Source: Acidobacteriota bacterium
GTDB lineage: Bacteria; Acidobacteriota; Terriglobia; Terriglobales; SCQP01
DNA length: 5,752 bases
Direction: 5' to 3'
Assembly (NCBI GenBank): GCA_021818645.1
Contig: JAKATS010000223.1
Location: forward strand, 1-5,752
The stretch's first letter is position 1; each line of letters opens with the position of its first letter. Below, piece by piece: positions 1-5,358 of the stretch. The position numbers and the translations under genes were made by a program. The notes below the pieces were generated by a model. It was not told the origin of the DNA, ran no database searches, and saw only the letters and a program-made list of their open reading frames with translations.

Positions 1-1450
1 TATCGGGCACCATGTGATCATTTCGCTCCGGGTCCGCTGCTGGATTCGGCGCGATTTTACCTCGCAGTGCGTCACCAATCCGCGCCGCTTCCAGCCGCAG
101 CCGGTTTTCCCGCGCATGCAGCCGCGCCGCGCTGGCCGGAAGGTTGGGGGAAATCAGCCAGTTCACATCCGAAGTCGCCGGAATCAGCGCAAAATCCAGA
201 CCCCAGACAATGCCTGCTGCTACCAGCACTGCCGTTCCCGCCCGGGCCCTCCCCGGTATCCCCGCCGGAGCCGGATTCTTCTGTGTTTGCCATAGCAGTT
301 GCCAGCCGCGCACGCCCGCCCAGGCCGGTGGCAAAAAAAACAGCGCCACATGCCGCGGGTTATTGCCCATCACCAGAAACCAGAATAAATATCCCGGCAG
401 CGCCCACCCCGCCAGCAGCCACAGCCACCTTCCGCGCTCGCGGCCCTCGGCCCGCGCCAGCAGCAGCCCGATTCCGGCCAGCGCCAGCAGCGCGGCCAAC
501 GGCCCCGGTCCCATGCCATCCGGCACGAGTTGACTGATAAAATACGTCGCCCCATGCATCAGGGCCAGGCTGTGCTTGATGTAGCCCAGTGTTTTTTCGC
601 CTAGGCTGCCCTGCGCCCGTGCCACCGGCATCTGCAATAGCAGCCGTTGTCCGGCGAGAAAAGCCAAAGACGTCAGCAGTGGAATCAGCCAGCTCCCGGC
701 CCATTTCCTGCCCACAAATGATGCGTGTCGCTGTGCCGGTTGCTTGGAAAACTCTCGCGGATTTGCCATCGCCGGCCGGGTCTGTAAAAAATAACAGGCC
801 GTCACCGGATACGCCGGCAGCAGCAGCAGCGCATCGCCCCGCACCAGCATGGCCGCCGACATGACCAGCCCGCTGGCCGCAGCGCAGGAGAGAAAATTTT
901 TATTTGCGCTCGATCGAAGTGCTCGCGACCACAGCCACAGCGCCGCCAGCGCCAGCGCAATCATCACTCCCTGCGGATGCGGCTCAATGCCCAGCCACCA
1001 GCACCCCGGACTGAAAAGCCACAGCAGCGCCGCCGCCAGCGCCGCCGGTTGATCCAGCCAGTTGCGCCCGGTCTCGTACGCCAGCCAGCCCATCAGCGCA
1101 AAAGCGATCACGCTTGCGCCCGTCATCCAGTTGGCGTAATCCGCGGCCGGAATATGCAATCTTTGCAGCCAGGCGGCGAAAAATGCATAGTAGCCGGGCG
1201 ACAGCGTGCGGTCATAAATGCGGTCCGCCGGCGGCCCGAAATGAATCCATCGCCAGAGTCCGAAGACATATCTCGCGCTGTCGCCTTCGCCCAGGTGCGA
1301 GCTGACCAGCGGCAGCGTCCCCGCCAGCGCCAAACCGATCAGCAGCAGAGGAATGCCCATCCGGCATATGCCGCTATGTGCCTGCGGGCCGCGCTGGCGG
1401 CGCGCCGGCTCTGGCTCATCGCGTAAGCGGCTGCGCCGCGTTGCACCCAT
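1..1450 (-). CDS. GT-C-like multi-pass membrane glycosyltransferase, partial (C-terminus off left edge)
   Basis: One frame stays open on the minus strand from ATG 1450 to the window edge, giving 483 residues with no stop. After a basic N-terminus (about residues 1-30) comes a hydrophobic segment (32-50), then a loop with GEGDSARY (54-61) and a YDRTLSPGYYAF stretch (79-90). At least seven more hydrophobic segments follow, around 110-125, 135-155, 160-176, 188-222, 253-272, 317-332 and 343-361. A late loop holds NNPRH (363-367), and a soluble C-terminal part begins near 422. An acidic first loop after TM1 followed by many helices is typical of GT-C-fold enzymes (PMT/ArnT/DUF2029 types), which move sugars from polyprenyl-phosphate donors on the periplasmic side of the membrane. 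The exact family and substrate cannot be read here. ATG 1450 has GGGAG nine bases upstream. ATG 1360 (residue 31) is the alternative and would begin directly at TM1. Confidence 0.68.
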   Translation of the reverse strand, partial: MGATRRSRLRDEPEPARRQRGPQAHSGICRMGIPLLLIGLALAGTLPLVSSHLGEGDSARYVFGLWRWIHFGPPADRIYDRTLSPGYYAFFAAWLQRLHIPAADYANWMTGASVIAFALMGWLAYETGRNWLDQPAALAAALLWLFSPGCWWLGIEPHPQGVMIALALAALWLWSRALRSSANKNFLSCAAASGLVMSAAMLVRGDALLLLPAYPVTACYFLQTRPAMANPREFSKQPAQRHASFVGRKWAGSWLIPLLTSLAFLAGQRLLLQMPVARAQGSLGEKTLGYIKHSLALMHGATYFISQLVPDGMGPGPLAALLALAGIGLLLARAEGRERGRWLWLLAGWALPGYLFWFLVMGNNPRHVALFFLPPAWAGVRGWQLLWQTQKNPAPAGIPGRARAGTAVLVAAGIVWGLDFALIPATSDVNWLISPNLPASAARLHARENRLRLEAARIGDALRGKIAPNPAADPERNDHMVPD

Positions 1451-1453
1451 CCC

Positions 1454-1464
1454 GGAGTACTCCC
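1454..1464 (-). promoter_or_regulatory. Ribosome binding site overlapping a 10-bp palindrome
   Basis: On the minus strand GGGAG (1464-1460) lies nine bases before ATG 1450 and supports that start. It overlaps a perfect palindrome, GGAGTACTCC (1454-1463). The palindrome could be an operator or could reduce access to the ribosome binding site, but it may also be chance. Confidence 0.4.
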
Positions 1465-1533
1465 GCGAGGTAGGAACCAGCCTCCGCGCAACTCTGTTGC
1501 ATCAGCATGGATTGCCTTCCACGATGGACAAAG

Positions 1534-1621
1534 CATCGGCCGAGTCGCTGCGTATTTATGCAATTTGAAAACACGGGTGGTCCATACAGGCAGCTTTATG
1601 CTTGTATGGGGCCATGCTTGA
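1534..1621 (+). repeat. Dispersed repeat copy A (degenerate), with hairpin
   Basis: The head of this element (1534-1561) matches 5113-5140 at 23 of 28 positions in the same orientation, sharing CGGCCGAGTCG and TATGC. In both places a hairpin follows whose right arm ends in ATGGGGC (1606-1612 here), with TTGA shortly after (1618-1621). The hairpin sequences themselves differ, so homology beyond the head is inference. It occupies the 188-bp gap between the two minus-strand genes, and no other gene is visible in that gap. Confidence 0.45.
1582..1609 (-). terminator. Hairpin downstream of the methyltransferase, weak terminator candidate
   Basis: The arms 1582-1592 (CCATACAGGCA) and 1599-1609 (TGCTTGTATGG) pair over 11 bp with one G-U pair and a 6-base loop. 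On the minus strand the hairpin begins 29 bases after the methyltransferase stop. The only T-run (TTTT, about 1570-1567) lies some 11 bases beyond the stem, so this is a poor Rho-independent terminator. It may instead be the structural part of the dispersed repeat. Confidence 0.35.
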
Positions 1622-1638
1622 CGGCCGGTTGCTTGCAA

Positions 1639-2253
1639 TCAAATTTCAGCAATGCCCTGGTAGGTGTACGTCATCACCCGCGGCCCTCGATGGTAAAAAT
1701 TTTTAAGACTGGTAATGCGAAATCCCCCTGCGGAGATGAGTTCGCTGACGTTGCGGTTCAAATGGCAGCCGCCTCCGGCATGCTTCCACGCGGGTGTCAG
1801 GCGATCCTGCCATGCCGCCACGCGGGTGTCGGGTGAACGTCCATGTTCAAGGAAAAGCAATCGCCCGGTGGGCCGTAAAACTCGTCGAATCTGCTGCAGG
1901 GCGGTCACCGGATCTGCAATCGAGCAGAGGGTCCACGTCATGACGGCGGTGTCAATGCATTGTTCGGGAAGGGGTATGGGTATTTCCGCGGATTGTGGAA
2001 TGAATTCTATTTTGAATCCTAGGCCGGCGGATCTTTTGCGGGCCATGGCCTGCAGCTCACGCGATGGGTCAACGGCATAGACTTGGCGCACTTTCGAGGT
2101 GTAGAGCGGCAGATTCAGGCCTGAACCGACACCAATCTCCAGCACATCGCCTGAGGCGTTCGGCACCCACTCTGCGCGTATGCGAGCGTTCTCCTGGTTT
2201 CTCATTGCGAAATCAATGACATGGGGCAAAATGTGCTTCGCATAAAAGCCCAT
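1639..2253 (-). CDS. Class I SAM-dependent methyltransferase, UbiE/METTL7-like
   Basis: This 204-residue soluble protein should transfer a methyl group from S-adenosylmethionine. The Rossmann-type SAM site is clear: motif I LEIGVGSG at 38-45, the acidic end of strand 2 in AVDPS (60-64), and the motif IV region DTAVMTWTLCS at 101-111. RRVLRPTGRLLFLEHGRS (123-140) is the usual post-motif strand. The tail with WQDRLTP (148-154) and GGCHLNR (161-167) resembles the small methyltransferases related to METTL7 and to phosphatidylethanolamine methyltransferases. That resemblance is family knowledge; the acceptor substrate is unknown. The length is normal and no key motif is missing. ATG 2253 begins MGFYAKHILP, a start typical of these proteins, although no good Shine-Dalgarno sequence precedes it. 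The gene is divergent from the permease. The glycosyltransferase-like gene follows on the same strand after 188 bp, too far to assume one operon. Confidence 0.88.
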   Translation of the reverse strand: MGFYAKHILPHVIDFAMRNQENARIRAEWVPNASGDVLEIGVGSGLNLPLYTSKVRQVYAVDPSRELQAMARKRSAGLGFKIEFIPQSAEIPIPLPEQCIDTAVMTWTLCSIADPVTALQQIRRVLRPTGRLLFLEHGRSPDTRVAAWQDRLTPAWKHAGGGCHLNRNVSELISAGGFRITSLKNFYHRGPRVMTYTYQGIAEI

Positions 2254-2321
2254 GGTTTATTGTTTCACGTTCAGTTTCTTGCTCCTCGCCATTCCGCCCG
2301 CGTCCCGTGGGCTCTTTTCGG
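2254..2321. promoter_or_regulatory. Divergent intergenic region between methyltransferase and permease
   Basis: Promoters for both flanking genes should lie here or run into the permease 5' end, because transcription diverges from this point. I see no convincing -35/-10 pair and no strong ribosome binding site on either side. The gap is 53-116 bp depending on which permease start is used (2307, 2322 or 2370). Confidence 0.35.
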
Positions 2322-3794
2322 ATGAAGTACGGGCCCTCCTGTGCAATTCCTTGCGGGTATCAGCCTCGGGTGAACCGGGGACTTGGGACGTGGGATACGG
2401 GACTCGCTTATCCTGTTTGCATCGCTCTGCCGCTGCCAACCTCCGCTTCCGCGCCCGCGCGCGATTCATCGTCACCGCCGCCCGCTCGCGCCGCCATCGG
2501 GTTCTGGGGCCTGGTCGCGCTGACTTTTTTCACCGTCAGCGGCGGAGCCTATGGCCTCGAGCCGGTCATCGGCGGCGTCGGCGCCGTGGCCGGCCTGGCG
2601 CTCATCCTGCTGACCCCGGTGTTCTGGTCGCTGCCGACCGCGCTGGCGGTGGGCGAAATGTCGGCCATGTATCCGCTGCGTGGCGGCTATTTTCACTGGG
2701 TCCGCATTGCCCTGGGCGATTTCTGGGGCTTTCTCGAGGGCTGGTGGAGCTGGATGTTCACCTTCGTGGACATGGCTCTTTATCCCGTCCTCTGCGGCGA
2801 TATTCTGGCGCAGATCTGGCCGCTGCTCACCGGCCATGTGCTGGCTCCCGCGGCGCGCATCGGCTTTATCCTGGGTTTTATCTGGCTGGCCGCGCTCATC
2901 AACGCCGCTGGCGCGCGCTGGGTTGCGAGTTATTCCTTATTCGCCATGGCGCTGGTCCTGGCCCCGTTTGTGGCCTTCATCCTCGCCGCCTGGCTTCGCG
3001 CCCATCCTCATGCCGGCGCGGGCTTCGCGCCCGTGAAAATCGTTCAGGGTGGCTGGGGTCTGGCTTTGGCCGCGGTGCTCTGGAATTACACCGGCTGGGA
3101 TAATGTCGCCACCTTCGCGCCCCAGGTGCGGTGCCCCGGGCGCACCTATCCCCGCGCATTATTGGCCACGCTGGCGCTCATCGTCGTCGCCTATGTCGTG
3201 CCGGTGCTCGCCGGTCTGCATCTCAACCCGGTCACCGCCGACTGGAGCGACGGTTATTTTGTCCGTCTCGGCGCTCTCGCCTGGGGTCCCTGGCTGAGCC
3301 TGACCATGGCCATCACCGCCGTGCTCAGCGCCTGGGCGCAGTACACCAGCCAGGTCCTCTACGTCATGCAGCTTCCGGTCGAACTGGCGGCCGCCGGCTT
3401 TTTGCCCCAGATCCTGGCCCGCACCGATGCTCGCGAAGTGCCCTGGCGCGCGCTCTGGCTCTCAACCGTGCTCTACAGCCTTTTCGCGCTGGCTTCCTTC
3501 GGCCGTTTGCTGGTGGCCGATCTGCTTTTGTATTTTGCCGGCCTGTCTCTCGAGTTCCTCGCCCTGCTGGCCTTGCGCCGGAATTTGCCGCATGCCCCGC
3601 GCCCGTTTCGCGCCGCGCGCACCTGGCCGGGCCTGGTTCTTCTGTGTCTTTCTCCTTTGCTCATGGGGGGCATCAGCGTTTATTTTTCCGCCCGCCATTC
3701 GCCCGCGTTCGCCGCCATCGGGGTTGCGCTGCTGGGTACCGGCCCCGTCTGGTATTTCCTGGCCCGCCGCCGCGCAAAATTCATTCCGGCTTAA
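2322..3794 (+). CDS. APC-superfamily amino acid/polyamine permease
   Basis: This protein of about 490 residues should be an inner-membrane secondary transporter with twelve helices. Residue numbers count from ATG 2322. The conserved core begins near residue 58 (AIGFWGLV). TM1 carries the unwound motif SGGAYG (73-78) and LEPVIGGVGA follows. TM2-TM3 include WSLPTALAVGEM (102-113), YPLRGGYFHW (117-126), GDFWGFLEGWW (132-142) and DMALYPVL (150-157). TM6 holds WNYTGWDN (254-261), and the last helix ends near residue 482. This arrangement closely resembles the polyamine:proton symporter branch of the APC family that includes plant PUT transporters. Polyamine versus amino acid substrate cannot be decided from sequence alone. 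The start is uncertain: GTG 2307, ATG 2322 and GTG 2370 are all in frame and none has a clear Shine-Dalgarno sequence. Codon use looks coding-like only from about 2430, so the first 40 or so residues may not be real. The next in-frame ATG or GTG lies beyond TM1 and would truncate the fold. Confidence 0.87.
   Translation: MKYGPSCAIPCGYQPRVNRGLGTWDTGLAYPVCIALPLPTSASAPARDSSSPPPARAAIGFWGLVALTFFTVSGGAYGLEPVIGGVGAVAGLALILLTPVFWSLPTALAVGEMSAMYPLRGGYFHWVRIALGDFWGFLEGWWSWMFTFVDMALYPVLCGDILAQIWPLLTGHVLAPAARIGFILGFIWLAALINAAGARWVASYSLFAMALVLAPFVAFILAAWLRAHPHAGAGFAPVKIVQGGWGLALAAVLWNYTGWDNVATFAPQVRCPGRTYPRALLATLALIVVAYVVPVLAGLHLNPVTADWSDGYFVRLGALAWGPWLSLTMAITAVLSAWAQYTSQVLYVMQLPVELAAAGFLPQILARTDAREVPWRALWLSTVLYSLFALASFGRLLVADLLLYFAGLSLEFLALLALRRNLPHAPRPFRAARTWPGLVLLCLSPLLMGGISVYFSARHSPAFAAIGVALLGTGPVWYFLARRRAKFIPA
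2378..2405 (+). repeat. Four tandem GGGAnnn heptamers
   Basis: GGGACTT, GGGACGT, GGGATAC and GGGACTC follow each other without gaps. They lie just after the last possible permease start codon (GTG 2370), in a stretch whose codon use does not look coding. Heptamer tandem repeats of this general kind (STRRs) are known from cyanobacterial intergenic regions; the comparison concerns form only. Confidence 0.6.
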
Positions 3795-3864
3795 GCTTTT
3801 TCTGGAAAAAATTGCCAGCGGGAAGGTAAATAAAGGCGAAAATGACCCACATTGCCAGGTGATA

Positions 3865-3889
3865 TTTCGCTTTGCCGGGCGAAACTTTT
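3865..3889 (+). terminator. Weak terminator-like hairpin after the permease, with a competing upstream arm
   Basis: TTTCGC (3865-3870) pairs with GCGAAA (3879-3884) around an 8-base loop and is followed by CTTTT. The 6-bp stem and short T-run make it a weak Rho-independent terminator about 70 bases after the permease stop. A second GCGAAA at 3836-3841 can pair with the same TTTCGC instead, so the two stems exclude each other. Confidence 0.4.
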
Positions 3890-3917
3890 ATGAATGTCGG
3901 GGGTTTGTCTCATTAGG

Positions 3918-3940
3918 CAGCAAAATTGCTCTGTTTGCTG
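3918..3940 (+). promoter_or_regulatory. Inverted repeat in the leader of the W-x-P-G-x-W gene
   Basis: CAGCAAA (3918-3924) and TTTGCTG (3934-3940) are perfect 7-bp inverted arms around 9 bases. A smaller dyad, AGCAA-AA-TTGCT (3919-3930), is nested across the left arm. The element ends 15 bases before the ribosome binding site. It could be an operator or an mRNA leader structure. Confidence 0.4.
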
Positions 3941-3955
3941 ACGGAAGATAATTTA

Positions 3956-3960
3956 GGGAG
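3956..3960 (+). promoter_or_regulatory. Ribosome binding site of the W-x-P-G-x-W gene
   Basis: GGGAG lies 7 bases before ATG 3968. It is the clearest Shine-Dalgarno sequence in the window and fixes that start, which also begins the signal peptide. Confidence 0.8.
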
Positions 3961-3967
3961 CTGAATT

Positions 3968-5017
3968 ATGAACTTCTCTCGGTTGCGCTCGCTGGCCATC
4001 CTGACCTTGATCGCCCTGGCGCCGCTGGCCCTGAGCCGGGCCGCTTCGGCGCAGGTTTTTGTCAGCTTCGGCATTCACATCGGTCCGCCGCCGCTGCCGG
4101 TTTACGTGCAGCCGCCCTGTCCCGGTCCCAACCTCATCTGGCAGCCGGGCTACTGGGCCTGGAGCCCGGCTGGTTATTACTGGGTGCCGGGCGCCTGGGT
4201 CGCCGCGCCCGAACCCGGCCTGCTGTGGACGCCGGGCTGGTGGGGCTGGCGTGACGACGCCTATTACTGGAATCCCGGTTATTGGGGCCCGCGCGTGGGC
4301 TTCTATGGCGGAATCAATTACGGCTTCGGCTATTTTGGCGTGGGCTACGTCGGCGGATATTGGGATCACGACCGCTTCTACTACAACCGCGCCGTAGATC
4401 GCCTCGGCCCCGAAGATGATCACTACGCCTATTACCGGCGTGTGAACCCCGCCTGGTTCCATGGCCCGCGCGCCAGCTTCAATGGCCCTGGCGGCATTCG
4501 CGCTCGCGCCAACCGCATGCAGTTGCAGGCCGCCCGCGAACGCCGCTTCGGCGCGACCCCTGAACAGATGCGCCAGGTAACGTTTGCCCGCAGTCAGCCC
4601 CGGCTGCGCGCCAGTTGGAACCATGGCCGCCCGCCCATCGCTGCCACCGTTCGCCCGGGCCAGTTCCGCGGCGGACCGCAGCGCTTCGCCGCGCCAAGGC
4701 GCGCGCCGCAGCCGAATCGCGGCAACTGGCGCAGCTTTAATCACGGCCCCGCCCGCTCTCAGCCGGCCCGCGGCCGATTCACCCGGCCTGCCTATCGCCA
4801 GGCGCCGCGCGGCCGATACTCCCGGCCTGCCTATCGCCAGGCGCCGCGCCGGGCGGTGACCCGGCAGCGTCCACAGCGGCCGCAAGCGCGGAGGCAATAT
4901 CCAAATCGCCGCGCTCCGCGCCGCGCGGCTCGGCCTGCTCCGCGCCGTGCGGCTCGGCCCGCGCCGCCGCGTCGCGGTCATGGTCGGCCGCCGCATGGCC
5001 GTGGCTTCGGCCGCTGA
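3968..5017 (+). CDS. Exported W-x-P-G-x-W repeat protein with Arg/Pro-rich tail
   Basis: The product has 349 residues. Residues 1-28 form a signal peptide (basic start, hydrophobic core 8-22, likely cleavage after AASA), so it should act in the periplasm or outside the cell. The N-terminal half is rich in Tyr, Trp and Gly and carries four W-x-P-G-x-W repeats: WQPGYW (58), WVPGAW (72), WTPGWW (87) and WNPGYW (101). A Gly/Tyr stretch follows at 110-132. Such repeats define the YXWGXW/WXXGXW exported protein family, whose function is not established. From about residue 165 the sequence becomes strongly basic and disordered-looking, dominated by Arg, Pro, Ala and Gln. It includes a 13-residue repeat (RPAYRQAP core, 269-294), an APRRAARP repeat (316-331) and a GHGRPPHGRGFGR end. 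The tail could bind anionic polymers such as nucleic acid, lipopolysaccharide or acidic glycans; that is inference. The gene appears monocistronic, with its own leader before it and a strong terminator 22 bases after the stop. Confidence 0.85.
   Translation: MNFSRLRSLAILTLIALAPLALSRAASAQVFVSFGIHIGPPPLPVYVQPPCPGPNLIWQPGYWAWSPAGYYWVPGAWVAAPEPGLLWTPGWWGWRDDAYYWNPGYWGPRVGFYGGINYGFGYFGVGYVGGYWDHDRFYYNRAVDRLGPEDDHYAYYRRVNPAWFHGPRASFNGPGGIRARANRMQLQAARERRFGATPEQMRQVTFARSQPRLRASWNHGRPPIAATVRPGQFRGGPQRFAAPRRAPQPNRGNWRSFNHGPARSQPARGRFTRPAYRQAPRGRYSRPAYRQAPRRAVTRQRPQRPQARRQYPNRRAPRRAARPAPRRAARPAPPRRGHGRPPHGRGFGR
4770..4847 (+). repeat. 39-bp tandem repeat, two copies, inside the gene
   Basis: 4770-4808 and 4809-4847 are adjacent in-frame copies that differ only in the ATTCACC/ATACTCC segment. 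They encode RGRFTRPAYRQAP and RGRYSRPAYRQAP. The near-identity of the DNA as well as the protein indicates a recent duplication. Confidence 0.9.
4913..4960 (+). repeat. 24-bp tandem repeat, two copies, inside the gene
   Basis: 4913-4936 and 4937-4960 differ at two positions and each encode APRRAARP. With the 39-bp repeat upstream, this shows the basic tail has grown by slippage-type duplication. Confidence 0.85.
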
Positions 5018-5038
5018 TGCTGTAGATCAGGTCGCGGA

Positions 5039-5084
5039 AGCCGTACCTGCTTTACTCGGGGAGTGAAGCAGGTGCGGCTCTTTT
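5039..5084 (+). terminator. Strong Rho-independent terminator
   Basis: Arms 5039-5057 and 5061-5079 pair over 19 bp with two G-T wobbles and a GGG loop, followed by CTCTTTT. The inner ACCTGCTT/AAGCAGGT block pairs perfectly. It starts 22 bases after the stop of the W-x-P-G-x-W gene and should end that transcript. The minus-strand side has no T-run, so it is probably unidirectional. Confidence 0.88.
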
Positions 5085-5112
5085 CCTCCATCCATAAAGT
5101 GACCCTGCGACG

Positions 5113-5189
5113 CACCGGCCGAGTCGTTGCGGAGCTATGCGAGATTGCAGGCCCGGGGCCCCCGTCCCGTTTTGCGGGATGGGGCTTGA
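5113..5189 (+). repeat. Dispersed repeat copy B, with GC-rich hairpin
   Basis: The head 5113-5140 matches 1534-1561 at 23 of 28 positions in the same orientation. It is followed by a GC-rich imperfect hairpin: GCCCC (5158-5162) with GGGGC (5181-5185), and TCCCG (5165-5169) with CGGGA (5175-5179), loop TTTTG. TTGA comes directly after, as in copy A. There is no T-run, so it is not an intrinsic terminator. No protein-coding signal is seen; short open frames here look random. Confidence 0.5.
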
Positions 5190-5358
5190 GGAATTGCCCT
5201 TCCATATACCATCGAAGCCGGGAACTGGAATGGCGAAGCAAGAAATGTGGATCCCCCCACTTCGTTCGGCTGCGCATCCGCTCCCCCGCATAATATCGAA
5301 TATTTAAAATCATTCCGGGGAGATAATCGATTGCTGTTTTCGGTACGATCTATAGACG
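5190..5358. promoter_or_regulatory. Non-coding region upstream of the arabinofuranosidase with AT-rich island and dyads
   Basis: About 5290-5332 is much more AT-rich than its surroundings and is the likely promoter area. It holds AATAT-CGA-ATATT (5292-5304), the palindrome AATCGATT (5325-5332), and possible -10 boxes TAAAAT (5305) and GATAAT (5322). None has a matching -35 at proper spacing, so the promoter is not pinned down. The dyads could be operator sites. The part before 5285 shows only short dyads such as GTGG-ATCCCC-CCAC (5247-5260). Confidence 0.35.

Noticed and set aside
333..340. Run of eight A in the glycosyltransferase-like gene as a possible frameshift
   Set aside because: Counting the bases keeps the frame open through the run to the window edge, and the hydrophobic pattern continues on both sides.
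1501..1640. Possible tRNA or small structured RNA in the 188-bp gap
   Set aside because: There is no T-loop or acceptor pairing of a tRNA. The single hairpin is explained by the repeat or a weak terminator.
2252..3103. 283-codon plus-strand frame with a hydrophobic start overlapping the permease
   Set aside because: It is an Arg/Gly/His-rich out-of-frame reading of the permease, which has clear family motifs in its own frame.
3797..3810. TTTTTC-TG-GAAAAA dyad just after the permease stop as a terminator
   Set aside because: The stem is all but AT-only, the loop is too small, and there is no following T-run.
3926..3952. TTGCTC ... GATAAT as a sigma-70 promoter for the 3968 gene
   Set aside because: The spacer is only 15 bases, and the transcript would start at about the ribosome binding site.
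3953..4996. Open frame of 347 codons on the minus strand, antisense to the W-x-P-G-x-W gene
   Set aside because: Its protein is low-complexity Arg/Ala/Pro text mirroring the GC-rich repeats. The plus strand has a signal peptide, a ribosome binding site, family repeats and a terminator.
5063..5313. Short open frames on both strands between terminator and arabinofuranosidase
   Set aside because: None has a ribosome binding site, coding-like codon use or a recognisable motif, and they overlap the terminator and repeat.
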